64,000 nucleotides of DNA, taken from the NCBI RefSeq assembly GCF_002001015.1, contig NZ_MUNO01000016.1:1-64000 (forward strand), read 5' to 3'. The stretch's first letter is position 1. Every line of letters begins with the position of its first letter. The notes below the pieces were generated by a model that made no database searches, had not been told where the DNA came from, and saw only the letters and a list, made by a program, of their open reading frames with translations. Positions 46,678 through 57,015 of the stretch are shown here, one piece after another. A program made the position numbers and the translations under genes. The stretch is from Polaromonas sp. A23 (GTDB taxonomy: Bacteria; Pseudomonadota; Gammaproteobacteria; Burkholderiales; Burkholderiaceae_C).

Positions 46678-47139
46678 TTAGCGAACGCGAGCGAAGGGGC
46701 CGAAACAGGCCTTGAGTGATGCGTTCTGGCAGACCAGCATCTTGTCGGCAAGAGGGCTGAACTGGATGAACCGCGTACTCTCTTCTCCCGGGCCACCCAG
46801 CAGGGCGCCGGAGCAGTCCTTCTTGTCATTTTGCCGAACCACTGTTTCCACCAGTTTATAGAAGCCACCCGCATCCGGCACTTTGGTCACTTCATAGGTT
46901 TTCTCGGCAACTTCCTGGCCACTGGTCGCCAGCACTGTGCGGTCACTTCTGTAGTGCCACGTTTCCGCGCAGGAGCCGCCGAATAACGCCCATGTCCAGG
47001 TTCCCACCAAAGGATGGGATGCAGCAGCGGCGGGCTCGCCAGCGGCATGCAGCATAGGTGTACAGAGCGCGATGCAGGCAGTGAAGAGCAGGTGTTTCAA
47101 GTTGGAAGATCCTTGTGTGGAAATAGGGGTGCGGGCCAT
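46678..47139 (-). CDS. Exported protein of unknown function
   Basis: A 153-residue protein with a signal peptide (LKHLLFTACIALCTPMLHAAG), followed by a lipocalin-like start LVGTWTWALFGGSCAETWHYRSDRTVLATSG and four Cys that could form two disulfides. The GTW...SDRTV pattern resembles small lipocalin-like or DUF families, not assigned further. It stands alone between convergent and divergent small genes. Confidence 0.7.
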   Translation of the reverse strand: MARTPISTQGSSNLKHLLFTACIALCTPMLHAAGEPAAAASHPLVGTWTWALFGGSCAETWHYRSDRTVLATSGQEVAEKTYEVTKVPDAGGFYKLVETVVRQNDKKDCSGALLGGPGEESTRFIQFSPLADKMLVCQNASLKACFGPFARVR

Positions 47140-47341
47140 GCTGCAATGCTACCCGCTGTGGGGTGACCGTGAAGCATCTGCACATCTGGTAACCACCTTC
47201 ACTTTGCCGGATGCATTTAAACACCGTGCCTACATCGCTTGACGCTTCAATGACCGGGCAGCTTTCACAAAAGCTGAGCTGTGCCCGACGCGGGTTCGCC
47301 TGCCGGGCAATCCGGAAAGTATCCAAATCACGGAGAAACTC

Positions 47342-47560
47342 ATGTTGAAAAAATCACTGATCCTGCTCGGAACGGTCGCTATTCTGGGCGGCTGCGTGGC
47401 AGTACCTTATGCGGTCGAACCGCCGCCTCGCTCTCACGGAGGGTATGGCTACGGCGACCGTGATCACGATGGTGTGTCCAACCGCGCAGACCGTGATCGG
47501 GATGGCGATGGGGTGCCCAATCGTCATGATCGCCGTCCAGACAATCCGCGCAGGTATTAA
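47342..47560 (+). CDS. Small lipoprotein with calcium-binding-type repeats
   Basis: A 72-residue protein with a lipobox (LGGCVAVP, Cys18), then a Gly/Tyr stretch and repeated D-x-D-x-D-G-x-x-N/D motifs (DRDHDGVSNRADRDRDGDGVPN), as in thrombospondin type 3 repeats that bind calcium. Likely outer-membrane or periplasmic. Biological role unknown. Confidence 0.75.
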   Translation: MLKKSLILLGTVAILGGCVAVPYAVEPPPRSHGGYGYGDRDHDGVSNRADRDRDGDGVPNRHDRRPDNPRRY

Positions 47561-47616
47561 GGCCGGAGGAGCTGGCGTGGCTATAGTGGGGGCCACTCAC
47601 CTTGAAGGATGCTCCC

Positions 47617-48090
47617 ATGAAAAAAATCCCGCTGTTTCTCCTGTTGTTGTTGGCCATGTGGACGCAGGCGCGTGCCGAGAGCATTGGCGAGGTGGACACG
47701 GTTTTCAAATTCATCGGACCGGATCACAAAATCGTTGTTGATGCGCATGACGATCCCAAGGTCAAGGGAATTACCTGTTATGTTTCGCGCGCCAAGACCG
47801 GGGGTATCAAGGGAGCCGTGGGGCTGGCTGAGGACAGGTCGGAAGCTTCCATTGACTGCCGCCAGGTGGGACCGGTGTCTTTTCTGAAACCGCTGCCAGT
47901 GCAGGAAGAGGTTTTCAGCGAAAGGATTTCCCTCATTTTCAAGAAAATACGCATTGTGCGGATGGTGGACGCCACCCGCAATACGCTGGTCTACCTGACC
48001 TACTCCGACCGGATCATTGAAGGTTCCCCGCAGAACAGTGTGGCGGCTGTGCCGGTTGACCGCGCCATGAAAATTCCGTTGCAGCCTTGA
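47617..48090 (+). CDS. creA: CreA-family periplasmic protein
   Basis: A 157-residue protein with signal peptide [20 protein letters not shown], then [44 protein letters not shown], and [17 protein letters not shown], the signatures of CreA. CreA proteins are conserved and exported but of unknown function. The ATG at 47617 is preferred over one five codons upstream, with GAAGGA ahead of it. Confidence 0.92.
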   Translation: MKKIPLFLLLLLAMWTQARAESIGEVDTVFKFIGPDHKIVVDAHDDPKVKGITCYVSRAKTGGIKGAVGLAEDRSEASIDCRQVGPVSFLKPLPVQEEVFSERISLIFKKIRIVRMVDATRNTLVYLTYSDRIIEGSPQNSVAAVPVDRAMKIPLQP

Positions 48091-48185
48091 CCGGCGCGAA
48101 GGGGCAGCGCGCCCGCAGGGCACTCCCCCCATGGTTTTGGGGATGGCGGCTGACCTGCAACACGGAATTATCCCTATGTCAAATA

Positions 48186-48213
48186 TTGACAGGGAGCCCA
48201 CACTTTCTATCTA
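48186..48213 (+). promoter_or_regulatory. Possible sigma-70 promoter before the large kinase
   Basis: TTGACA (48186-48191), a 16-base spacer and TATCTA (48208-48213), a moderate match. It lies about 170 bp before the GTG of the giant kinase in a gap (48091-48385) that otherwise shows no gene. Confidence 0.4.
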
Positions 48214-48385
48214 GTAGGTTCATTCACCGTGCACAATATGCTCAACCCTTGTAACCAAGGCAAAGGAACCGGCAAGGAATGACGCAGTCTCTCCCTGGTG
48301 TATCCGTAGGCACTTGTGCCGCCGTCAGGCGGGCAGCTACGTCTGCTCGCCTTCCGCATTTCTGCGGTGACCAAAGGACGTTCAG

Positions 48386-51300
48386 GTGAAGAGCAAGGAC
48401 GATCTGACCGAGGAAAACCGGCGGCTGAAGGCCCGGCTGGCCGAGCTTGAAGGCACCCAAAAAACACTGGATGCGGAGCTGGCTGAACAAGCCGCAGAGC
48501 TCGAAGTCCTCAAAAACAGCGTGCGCGGCCTGCGTGACCTGGCCACTCTGTCTGCCGACTGGTATTGGGAGCAGGATGCCGACCTCCGCTTCGTCCGGTT
48601 CACCGGCGAGCAGGCGGCTGTCGTGCTGGACATAGAACGGGATAGCAACATTGGCAAGCGCCGGTGGGAGCTTCCTGGCGCCATCCCGCTCAGCGGTTCC
48701 TGGGACGCTCACCGTGCGGTGCTTGACGCGCACCAGCCTTTTCGCAATTTCGAATACATGCGCAAGTTGGGCGACGACTTGCCCCATTATTTGTCGGTCA
48801 GCGGTGTCCCCGTGTTTGACAACCAGAACCGCTTCGTGGGTTACCGTGGAACGGTTCACGACATTACCGCGATCAAGCGTTCGGAAGAGTCGCAGCGCCA
48901 GGCGTCGCTTTTTCTTGACGAGGTTGTCGACAATATCCCGATTGCCTTTCATTTGAAATCGGTCCAGCAGGGCCACCGGATTGTGGCCTGGAACAAGGCT
49001 GCCGAGGCGCTTTACGGCATTTCGCGCGAGGAGACCATCGGCCGAACCATGCACGACCTGTGGCCCAAGGCGATTGCAGACAACATGCTTGCGGCCGACC
49101 TTGAACTCGCTGCCGGCGGTGTTCCGCAGGATTTTCCGGACCGTATTGCTTACACCAGGCATCGCGGCACCATCCATGTTCACATGCGCAAGGTGCCTCT
49201 TAAAGACGCCGACGGTGCCGTCACGCATATTCTGATTGCCGCGGAAGACATTACCGCGACTCTGGAAGCCGAGGCCCGCCTGCTGCACAGCCAGGAGCGC
49301 TTTCGCAATCTCACCGAGCTTTCATCCGACTGGTACTGGGAGACCGACGACCAGTTCCGATTTACCGTGTTATCCGGCGGAGAGACGGAAGAGGCCAGAC
49401 GCAAGATTGGCGAGCATCTAGGCAAAACCCGATGGGAAATTGACCCCAGTGCGGCCAATAAGGTGCTCTGGGAAAACCACCGTGCTCTGCTCGAACGGTA
49501 TGAAACCTTTCGCAACTTCGAATACGAGCGCAGGGACCCGGATGGCAGCAGGGCTGTTTTATCCATTAGCGGCGAGCCGTTCTTTGACGCCAAGGGCCGG
49601 TTCTGCGGTTATCGCGGCGTGGGCAGCGACATCACGGAGCGACTGGTTGCCCAGGAAAATCTGCGCCGAAGCGAGGAGCGTTTTCGAAGCCTGACCGGTC
49701 TTTCTTCGGACTGGTACTGGGAGCAGGACAAAGAGTTCCGCAATATTTTTGTCTCCAATGACCTCGCACGATCAGGCAAGGCGAGCCAAACCATTGGGGA
49801 AGGGCAATGCCGATGGGAACTTCCAAACTCCGCGCCGCTTGTCGGCAACTGGGAAGAGCACAAGGCAGTTCTTGCCGCACATTTGCCGTTTAGAAATTTC
49901 GAATACCAACTCACGGCTGATGACGGCAGCGTGCTTTTCCGCAGTGTCAGTGGAGAGCCGGTATTTGGCGCAGACGGTTCCTTTGAAGGTTACCGCGGCG
50001 TGGGGGCTGACATCACCGCGCGCAAGCAGGCGGAACTGGCGTTGCGGGCCGGGGAGGCGCGTTTTCGCACCGTTGTTGCGGCCCTGGCGGAGGGTGTCGT
50101 GCTGCGCGATGCGGAAGGGCGCATCGTCGATTGCAATGCCAGCGCGGAGCGCATTCTCGGCAAGACCCTGGCCCAGATGGAAGGGCAGACCGTTGCCGGA
50201 CCCGAGTGGGAGATGCTCCGTGAAGATGGCTCGTTGATGCCCGAGGAGGACCACCCCAACCTGGTCGCCAAGCGGACCGGTTTACCCCAGTCGAACGTCG
50301 TGGTTTGTTACCGCAAACCCGATGGAAGCATCCTGTGGGGGCTGCTTAATGTGCAACCCCTGTTCAATGAATCGAGCCCGACGCCCAGTGGTTTTGTCAC
50401 CACCATTACCGACATCAGCAACCGCAAGCGCGCCGAGACGGAAATCGTCAGGCTCAATGTCGATCTCGAAAATCGTGTTTTGCGCCGTACCGCCCAGCTG
50501 GAATCAGCCAACAAGGAGCTGGAAGCATTCTCCTACTCTGTGGCGCATGACCTCCGGTCTCCCCTTAGTGCCATTGACGGCTACTGTGCACTGTTGCAAA
50601 AAACGGTGCCACCGGAGTCCGGTGAGCGCGCCGTTCACTACCTGACCCGTATACGCGAGGGCGTGCGCCGCATGGGCGAACTCACGGACGGCCTGCTGTC
50701 TCTGGCTCAACTCTCACGCACGAGCCTCAACTGGGACGTGTTTGACCTCAGTGCCGAGGCGGGCAAAGTCATAGGGCAACTGACCGAGGCCGATGCCGGG
50801 CGTGAGGTCAAGGCAAGCATAGAACCCGGCATGCTGGTCAAGGCAGATGCATCACTGCTGCGCCAGGTGCTGGAGAATCTGATTGCCAACGCGTGGAAGT
50901 TCACGTCTAAAAAAGCCCGGGCCGAGATAACGATTGGAAAGGAAACCGGACCCGATCATCAGTCTGTGTACTTTGTCCGTGACAACGGCGCCGGCTTTGA
51001 CATGGCTTATGTGGACAAGCTGTTCGGTACTTTCCAGCGTCTGCATTCACCGGATGAATTTGCCGGCAGCGGCATTGGACTGGCCACGGTCAAGCGCATC
51101 ATCAGCCGGCATGGCGGGCGCATCTGGGCCACCTCTGCACTCGGTGAAGGCAGCACGTTCTACTTCACCTTGGGAGGAGCTCAGAACGAGGCGCTGGGGG
51201 CGGAAAATGCTTCTGAAGAAGACTCCAGCATGGCTCTGGCTCTTCCGCGTTCGCGGCGTCTGTATGCAGGTTCTGCCAGTGAGCCCTTCGACGCTTCCTC

Positions 51301-54300
51301 ACATCCCATCAGCAGTGACCACGATGCCGTTCCCGCGAGTGACCAGTTCAGCAATGCCTTTGAACACGCAGCGATCGGAATGGCGCTTATTGCCGTGGAT
51401 TCCCGTCGCCTGCGTGTCAACAGCGCGTTCTGCCAGATGCTCGGTTATTCGGAAGCAGAGATGCTCGCGCGCACTGTCCAGGAGATCACCCATCCCGATG
51501 ACGTCGAATGGGATGTGCTGCAGCGCAAGCGGGCGTTGGCGGGCGAAATTGAAACCTATAACTGGGAAAAGCGTTACCTGCACAAGACCGGGCGCATTGT
51601 GTGGGGGCACCTGACTTGCTCCCTGGTACGCGACGCCGACCGCAAGCCCTTGCACTTTATTTCGCAGGTGCAGGACATTACCGAGCGCAAAGAGTCCGAA
51701 CGCATCTTGCGCGCGAGCGAGGAACGCTTCCGCGCGCTGACCGAGTTGTCGTCCGACTGGTTCTGGGAGCAGGACGAGAACTTCCGGTTTGTTCAAATTA
51801 CCGGCGAAATTACACATGCACACCTGACCGCCAATTCACGCGAAAGGGCGCTCGGAAAAACGCGGTGGGAGCTGGACAATGTCAACATGGACGAAAGCGT
51901 CTGGGCCGCCCATAAGGCCCAGCTGGAGCGGCATGAGGTCTTCCGTGACTTTGAAATCACACGGCTCGATGCGCAGGGCCAGCTTCGTTATGTGGCCATC
52001 AGCGGTGTGCCCATTTTCGATGCTTCGGGGCGTTTTACGGGTTACAGGGGCACAGGCCGTGACACGACCGAAATGCACCGGTTCAGCGAAGCGCTACGGG
52101 CCAGCGAGTTGCAGTTGCGCCAGATCACGGATACCGTGCCGGCCCTGATTGCCTATGTGGATGCTGAGCAGCGTTTTCGCTTTCACAACCGCGCCTACGA
52201 AGAGGCCTTCGGACTCACCCGTGAGCAGATCGAAGGCAAAACGATGCTGGAGGTCATGGGCCCCGAGTTCTATGAGCGGGTACGGCCGCGGGTCGAAGAG
52301 GTCATGACAGGGTACCCGGTGGTGTACGAACGTACCCAAAAAACGGCCCGGGGCGACCAGCGAACTTTTGTTGTCAACTATTTCCCCAGATACGGGGAAG
52401 GCGATGAAGAGGGGCAGGTGGTTGGTTTTTATTCATTGGCCACCGACATCACGAACCAAAAAGAAGCCGAGCGGGTTCTGCAGGAGAGTGAAGAGCGCTT
52501 CCGGACGCTGACCGAGTTGTCCTCTGACTGGTTCTGGGAACAGGATGAGAATTTCCGCTTTGTTGAGGTCAAGGGCAAACATAAAACGGTAACCGCATCG
52601 CCCAATCCCCGAGCCCAGATTTATGGCAAGACGCCCTGGGAGCTCGACGCGAATATGGACCCAGCCATGGTGGCGGACCTCAAAGCCCGGCATGCGCGAC
52701 ATGAAGCTTTCCGCAATTTTGAGTTCGCCCGGCCTGGGTCCGATGGTGCGATGCGATATATGAGCGTTAGCGGCATGCCGATCTTCGATGCTGCCGGGCG
52801 TTTTACCGGTTACCGTTCGGTCGGTCGAGACATCACGGAAATACGCAAGTTCAGTGACGCGCTACGGGCCAGCGAACGCCAGCTTCGCGAGATCACGGAC
52901 ACTGTGCCCGCGTTGATTGCTTATGTGGACAAGGATCAGTGTTTCCGCTTTCATAACCGCGCCTACGAAGAGGCCTTCGGTTTGTCTTATGAACAGTTCG
53001 ATGGGAAACATCTGCGTGATGTGATGGGCGAGGAATTTTATGAGAGGGTACGCCCTCGGGTCGAAGAAGTCCTGACGGGTTATCCGGTGGCGTATGAGCG
53101 CACGGGCAAGACTCCCCGGGGCGAAGTCCGGGACTATGTCGTCAATTATTTTCCGAGGTATGGCGATGGCGAGGAAGAAGGGGAGGTTATCGGTTTTTAC
53201 TCCCTGGCCACCGACATCACCGAGCTCAAACGCATAGACCGCATGAAGAGCGAGTTTGTCTCCACGGTCAGCCATGAATTGCGCACACCACTCACCTCCA
53301 TTCGCGGCTCGTTGGGCCTCATCTCCGGCGGTGTGGCCGGGCAGCTTCCCGATGCCGTCAAGACACTGGTGGGGATTGCCAAGAACAACTGTGAGCGCTT
53401 GATCCGGCTGATCAACGACATCCTGGACATCGAGAAAATAGAGTCGGGCAAGATGAGCCTTAATCTGGAGGTGGTGGAGCTCCGGCCTCTGATGGTGCAG
53501 GTGCTGGCCGCCAACGAGGGTTTCGGCACTGCGCAAAACGTCGGCCTGAGCCTGAACTTTCCGGACGACGAGATCAGGGTCAATGTTGACAGCGACCGCC
53601 TGGTCCAGGTTGTGACCAACCTGCTGTCCAACGCCATGAAATTTTCACCGCCGGGCAGTGTTGTGGAAGTGCATGTGCTGCATGTGGGCGCAGGTGTGCG
53701 GGTAGAAGTCCGGGACCACGGGCCGGGCATTCCTGAAGAGTTTCGCAACCGGATTTTCCAGAAGTTTTCGCAGGCCGACTCGTCCGACACGCGCCAGAAG
53801 GGTGGAACCGGGCTGGGATTGAATATCTCGCGGGCGATCATTGAGCGGCTGGGCGGCAGCATCGGGTTTTCCACCGAACCGGGCGTGGGCACCACGTTTT
53901 TCTTTGAGCTTCCAGAGTGGAAGGAATTGCCGGCGGCGGTGATATCTCCCGAATCACACGGCCCCGCCCGTCCGCGCATTCTGATCTGCGAAGACGATCG
54001 CGATATCGCCCGCCTGATCGGCATGATGCTGGACAAAGGCGGTTTCGATTCCGACATGGTGTTCAGCGCTGCGCAGGCGCTGGCACTCCTTGAGAAAAAT
54101 CGCTACGCCGCCATGACGGTTGACCTGAAGCTGCCCGACCAGGACGGTATTGCGTTGATTCGCCAGTTGCGCAAGCAGGAAAACACCCGCGACTTGCCCA
54201 TTGTTGTGGTGTCGGCCATGGCCGGTGAAGGGCAGATCGCCTTCAACAACCAGCCGCTGACCGTGTCTGACTGGCTGGACAAACCGATCGACGAAAACCT

Positions 54301-54724
54301 GCTGGTGCTGGGGATGCGCCGTGCGATTGACGGCATGGCCGCAGGCAAACCACGGATCCTCCATGTCGAGGATGACCTGGATATCCAGCGCATTACCGCC
54401 GCGATTGTTCAGGACTTTGCCACCTTTGAATTTGCGGCAACCCTCGAGGAAGCCCGGACGCGCTTGCTCGGGCAGCGCTTTGACCTGGTGCTGCTGGACC
54501 TCACCTTGCCAGGTGGTTCGGGCTGGGATTTGGTGGCCGACATCGAAGCGTTGGACCACCCGCCCCCGGTGGTTGTTTTCTCGGCCAGTGAAGTCAGGCG
54601 GAGTGACAGGGGTCGCGCTGCAGCCGTGCTGATCAAGGCGCAGACCTCGAATGAGGAGCTGCTGCAGACCCTTCAGCGCGTGCTGGCCCAGGACCGTGCG
54701 TCCGGGTTTGCGCCAATGATCTGA
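48386..54724 (+). CDS. Giant multi-PAS hybrid histidine kinase with two kinase cores
   Basis: A 2112-residue soluble sensor (GTG start). After a short coiled coil (1-48) come five PAS domains (about 50, 180, 305, 430 and 558), a first HisKA with His721 (YSVAHDLRSPLSAIDGY) and HATPase, then five more PAS (about 990, 1115, 1250, 1375, 1510), a second HisKA with His1630 ([16 protein letters not shown]) and HATPase, and two receivers (about 1860 and 1988; acceptor Asp in TVDLKLPDQDG and VLLDLTLPGGSGW). The phrase LSSDW(Y/F)WEQD recurs five times. No membrane helix is seen. Signal and output unknown. Confidence 0.92.
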   Translation: MKSKDDLTEENRRLKARLAELEGTQKTLDAELAEQAAELEVLKNSVRGLRDLATLSADWYWEQDADLRFVRFTGEQAAVVLDIERDSNIGKRRWELPGAIPLSGSWDAHRAVLDAHQPFRNFEYMRKLGDDLPHYLSVSGVPVFDNQNRFVGYRGTVHDITAIKRSEESQRQASLFLDEVVDNIPIAFHLKSVQQGHRIVAWNKAAEALYGISREETIGRTMHDLWPKAIADNMLAADLELAAGGVPQDFPDRIAYTRHRGTIHVHMRKVPLKDADGAVTHILIAAEDITATLEAEARLLHSQERFRNLTELSSDWYWETDDQFRFTVLSGGETEEARRKIGEHLGKTRWEIDPSAANKVLWENHRALLERYETFRNFEYERRDPDGSRAVLSISGEPFFDAKGRFCGYRGVGSDITERLVAQENLRRSEERFRSLTGLSSDWYWEQDKEFRNIFVSNDLARSGKASQTIGEGQCRWELPNSAPLVGNWEEHKAVLAAHLPFRNFEYQLTADDGSVLFRSVSGEPVFGADGSFEGYRGVGADITARKQAELALRAGEARFRTVVAALAEGVVLRDAEGRIVDCNASAERILGKTLAQMEGQTVAGPEWEMLREDGSLMPEEDHPNLVAKRTGLPQSNVVVCYRKPDGSILWGLLNVQPLFNESSPTPSGFVTTITDISNRKRAETEIVRLNVDLENRVLRRTAQLESANKELEAFSYSVAHDLRSPLSAIDGYCALLQKTVPPESGERAVHYLTRIREGVRRMGELTDGLLSLAQLSRTSLNWDVFDLSAEAGKVIGQLTEADAGREVKASIEPGMLVKADASLLRQVLENLIANAWKFTSKKARAEITIGKETGPDHQSVYFVRDNGAGFDMAYVDKLFGTFQRLHSPDEFAGSGIGLATVKRIISRHGGRIWATSALGEGSTFYFTLGGAQNEALGAENASEEDSSMALALPRSRRLYAGSASEPFDASSHPISSDHDAVPASDQFSNAFEHAAIGMALIAVDSRRLRVNSAFCQMLGYSEAEMLARTVQEITHPDDVEWDVLQRKRALAGEIETYNWEKRYLHKTGRIVWGHLTCSLVRDADRKPLHFISQVQDITERKESERILRASEERFRALTELSSDWFWEQDENFRFVQITGEITHAHLTANSRERALGKTRWELDNVNMDESVWAAHKAQLERHEVFRDFEITRLDAQGQLRYVAISGVPIFDASGRFTGYRGTGRDTTEMHRFSEALRASELQLRQITDTVPALIAYVDAEQRFRFHNRAYEEAFGLTREQIEGKTMLEVMGPEFYERVRPRVEEVMTGYPVVYERTQKTARGDQRTFVVNYFPRYGEGDEEGQVVGFYSLATDITNQKEAERVLQESEERFRTLTELSSDWFWEQDENFRFVEVKGKHKTVTASPNPRAQIYGKTPWELDANMDPAMVADLKARHARHEAFRNFEFARPGSDGAMRYMSVSGMPIFDAAGRFTGYRSVGRDITEIRKFSDALRASERQLREITDTVPALIAYVDKDQCFRFHNRAYEEAFGLSYEQFDGKHLRDVMGEEFYERVRPRVEEVLTGYPVAYERTGKTPRGEVRDYVVNYFPRYGDGEEEGEVIGFYSLATDITELKRIDRMKSEFVSTVSHELRTPLTSIRGSLGLISGGVAGQLPDAVKTLVGIAKNNCERLIRLINDILDIEKIESGKMSLNLEVVELRPLMVQVLAANEGFGTAQNVGLSLNFPDDEIRVNVDSDRLVQVVTNLLSNAMKFSPPGSVVEVHVLHVGAGVRVEVRDHGPGIPEEFRNRIFQKFSQADSSDTRQKGGTGLGLNISRAIIERLGGSIGFSTEPGVGTTFFFELPEWKELPAAVISPESHGPARPRILICEDDRDIARLIGMMLDKGGFDSDMVFSAAQALALLEKNRYAAMTVDLKLPDQDGIALIRQLRKQENTRDLPIVVVSAMAGEGQIAFNNQPLTVSDWLDKPIDENLLVLGMRRAIDGMAAGKPRILHVEDDLDIQRITAAIVQDFATFEFAATLEEARTRLLGQRFDLVLLDLTLPGGSGWDLVADIEALDHPPPVVVFSASEVRRSDRGRAAAVLIKAQTSNEELLQTLQRVLAQDRASGFAPMI

Positions 54725-54771
54725 GCACGAGTGCGAATGGCAGGGTTGTGAGTCGGCAAGGAGCGCAAATC

Positions 54772-54834
54772 GAGGCAAAAATCGGGCTTGGGCCCTTTTG
54801 CAACGGGTGCAAATAGCTATTATTTTGATAGCTA
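54772..54834 (-). repeat. Dispersed repeat copy between the giant kinase and VOC gene
   Basis: Minus orientation: TAGCTATCAAAATAATAGCT head, then GCACCCGT, AAAGGGCCCAAGCCCG tail. It starts directly after the VOC stop codon and may serve as its terminator. Confidence 0.7.
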
Positions 54835-54835
54835 A

Positions 54836-55285
54836 TTACGTGGCAGGCGTTTCCATCATCGCGGTGTAACGGCGCTGCATTTCTTCGGGCGCCACGTCCT
54901 CGATGCTGTGGCCCACACTCCAGCGATGGCCGCTCGGATCGCGGAAACTGCCCGAACGTTCGCCATAGAAATGATCTTGCGCGGCCATCTCCAGCGTGGC
55001 GCCCGCCTGCAGCGCCCGGGCGATCACTTCATCGCAGTTGTCAACGTGCAGGTGCAGCGTGACCGCAGTGGGCACACCAGCCTTGGGCCCCAAAATCCCG
55101 TACTCGGCAAACTCCTCGGAGATCATCAGTGTGGTGCCTGCGAAGTCCAGCTCGGCATGGCCCAGGCGGCCGCCGGGTTCGACCAGCCGGAATTTTTCGG
55201 TGGCACCAAACACCGAACTGTAGAACGCGATGGCTTCGCCCGCGTCGCGGACATGGAGATAGGCAAACAGTTCATGGATGGCCAT
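54836..55285 (-). CDS. VOC-superfamily (glyoxalase-like/PhnB-type) protein
   Basis: A 149-residue protein with paired beta-alpha-beta-beta-beta units: AYLHVRDAGEAIAFYSSVFGA at the start and HLHVDNCDEVIARALQAGA then DHFYGERSGSFRDPSGHRW, the pattern of PhnB-like VOC proteins. His and Glu positions typical for metal binding are partly present. The catalysed reaction is not predictable. The AraC-type regulator gene follows upstream on the same strand. Confidence 0.87.
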   Translation of the reverse strand: MAIHELFAYLHVRDAGEAIAFYSSVFGATEKFRLVEPGGRLGHAELDFAGTTLMISEEFAEYGILGPKAGVPTAVTLHLHVDNCDEVIARALQAGATLEMAAQDHFYGERSGSFRDPSGHRWSVGHSIEDVAPEEMQRRYTAMMETPAT

Positions 55286-55396
55286 GGTCGCTCCTGATTC
55301 AGGTTGGAGAAAGACGCAGTCTATCGACAGGCGCGTATCAGGTCTTGAAGAAAATTGACACGCGAACGAATCAGTCGAATGGATCAGTCGAATGAA

Positions 55397-56281
55397 TCAG
55401 TATTTCGGGGATGAGCGTGCGCCGGACACAGGCACATGATTGGGTGATACCACCGGCGCCCGGCGGTACAACTCCGGGGTGAGACCGGAGAATTCACGGA
55501 AATCGCGGTTGAAGTGAGGTTGGTCGTTGTAGCCGGCTTCCATGGCGACATCTGCCAGCTCCATCCATGTCCCGGTGCCGGTGCGCTGCATCAATTCCAG
55601 TGCATGCTGAAAACGCCGCACCCGGCTGTAGAGCTTGGGAGACAGGCCGACCGTTTCGGAAAACAGCCTGATGAACTGCCGGTGGCTGTAGCCACTGTGT
55701 GCCGCGACTTGCCGTACGCTGATGCCTGCCTTGAGCTGGGCTACCGCACGTTTCACCATGAACAGCGTGCTTGAAGCTGGCGCCGGTTGCAGCCGCGCAA
55801 GCAGCAGTGTTTGCAGGCGCAGCATTTTTTGCGCCGGTGACGATGCTTCGAGCAGCTGCTCCCGCATCAACCCGGCGCTGGCGCCCCACAAGTCGTCCAA
55901 ACGGACGTGTTGTTCGCATAACTCGTCGGCCGGCAAGCCCAGCAGCACCTGCGCCGCGCCGGGCAGCAACTGCACACCCGCTGACTCCGAGCTGGCGACT
56001 GCCTTGACGTAGTGGCGTGTTCGCGCGCCGCTGGCAAGGGCATGGCCCAGGCTCTGGGTGGCGTCAGCGTGCCCGTCTCGAAAAATGCGGACAGCAGGAC
56101 CGGACAGGCGAAAGACAACATGCATTTCGCCAGTCGGAAGCATATGTTCACGTGGGTGGCTGGCTTCACCCGGCATGCCCAGCCAGACGGACTTGACCAG
56201 GCCGGCGAGTGCTGGGAGGGGCGCCTGCTGCATCAAGGGCGCTGGGCTACATTCGCCCCAGGTCCTGGATGGCGTCAACAA
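55397..56281 (-). CDS. AraC-family transcriptional regulator
   Basis: A 294-residue regulator. The N-terminal ~180 residues are a sensor domain of the DUF6597 type (HMLPTGEMHVVFRLSG). The C-terminal double HTH includes ISVRQVAAHSGYSHRQFIRLFSETVGLSPK and the conserved DVAMEAGYNDQPHFNRDFREFSGLTP. It starts inside the 3' end of the upstream CigR-like gene (35-bp overlap) unless Met17 at 56233 is the true start, which would remove the overlap. It may control the adjacent VOC gene. Confidence 0.9.
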   Translation of the reverse strand: MLTPSRTWGECSPAPLMQQAPLPALAGLVKSVWLGMPGEASHPREHMLPTGEMHVVFRLSGPAVRIFRDGHADATQSLGHALASGARTRHYVKAVASSESAGVQLLPGAAQVLLGLPADELCEQHVRLDDLWGASAGLMREQLLEASSPAQKMLRLQTLLLARLQPAPASSTLFMVKRAVAQLKAGISVRQVAAHSGYSHRQFIRLFSETVGLSPKLYSRVRRFQHALELMQRTGTGTWMELADVAMEAGYNDQPHFNRDFREFSGLTPELYRRAPVVSPNHVPVSGARSSPKY

Positions 56282-56807
56282 TCATGCTGGAGCCTATGGC
56301 AATCAGCAGGATGTCACCGGCGACGCGCACATATTTGTGTCCGGAAGGCGGCGCACCGAGCTGCACGACCACTGCATGCGGAACCGGATAAAACACGACG
56401 TCGCGTGGCAGCGGTTGGCCGATGGCCCATTTTTTGGCCTGGCCCGGAGGCATGCAGCCGTTGTTCTTTTTTGCCAGGCCGGGAGGACAGCGGCCCGCAC
56501 TGTATTGCTTACCGTAGTACTCGCGTACCACCACACGTTGCTGGTCACCGAAGTAGCCGCCCACTTTGACATCTACCTGTGCCGGCTTGACCTGCTGACT
56601 GCCTTTGCTCGCCTTGCCAACCGGGCCGGGCCGGTTACCGCTATCGCCGCTATTACCTTGATCGCCGTCACGGGCCTTTTGCTCGTGTTTACCGCCTTTG
56701 CCCTGGCCTGCCCACTCTGGTTTCTGGGCAAAAGCCATGCTGGAAGCGAGGACCGCCATCATGACGACGGGGAGAAGGCGCTTGCTTGAAAAAAGGTGCA
56801 GGTTCAT
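56247..56807 (-). CDS. CigR/RcnB-like exported protein
   Basis: A 186-residue protein with a signal peptide (LLPVVMMAVLASSMAFAQ), a Gly/Lys/Gln-rich low-complexity part (about 28-75), then CPPGLAKKNNGCMPPGQAKKW and a C-terminal YVRVAGDILLIAIGSSMIVDAI, the layout of RcnB/CigR proteins. RcnB affects nickel/cobalt efflux in E. coli and CigR is an anti-virulence factor in Salmonella; which role applies here is unknown. Confidence 0.8.
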   Translation of the reverse strand: MNLHLFSSKRLLPVVMMAVLASSMAFAQKPEWAGQGKGGKHEQKARDGDQGNSGDSGNRPGPVGKASKGSQQVKPAQVDVKVGGYFGDQQRVVVREYYGKQYSAGRCPPGLAKKNNGCMPPGQAKKWAIGQPLPRDVVFYPVPHAVVVQLGAPPSGHKYVRVAGDILLIAIGSSMIVDAIQDLGRM

Positions 56808-57015
56808 GGTGGTTACCTCTGAAGGGTTATGGTTTCAGCGGGCGGTTACACCGAGCTGGCCTTGGTTGCCTATTTATAACGTTCCCGCAGGCTTGGGGTT
56901 GGCTCCGGCAAGCGCGCAGATAGCGTTTTGCGGCCTTGTCCTACAAAAGTATGCATTTTTGGCAAACCGGCACGGACCTCCCGCAAGAAAAGCCGTTGCG
57001 GCCGCGGGTCACCGC

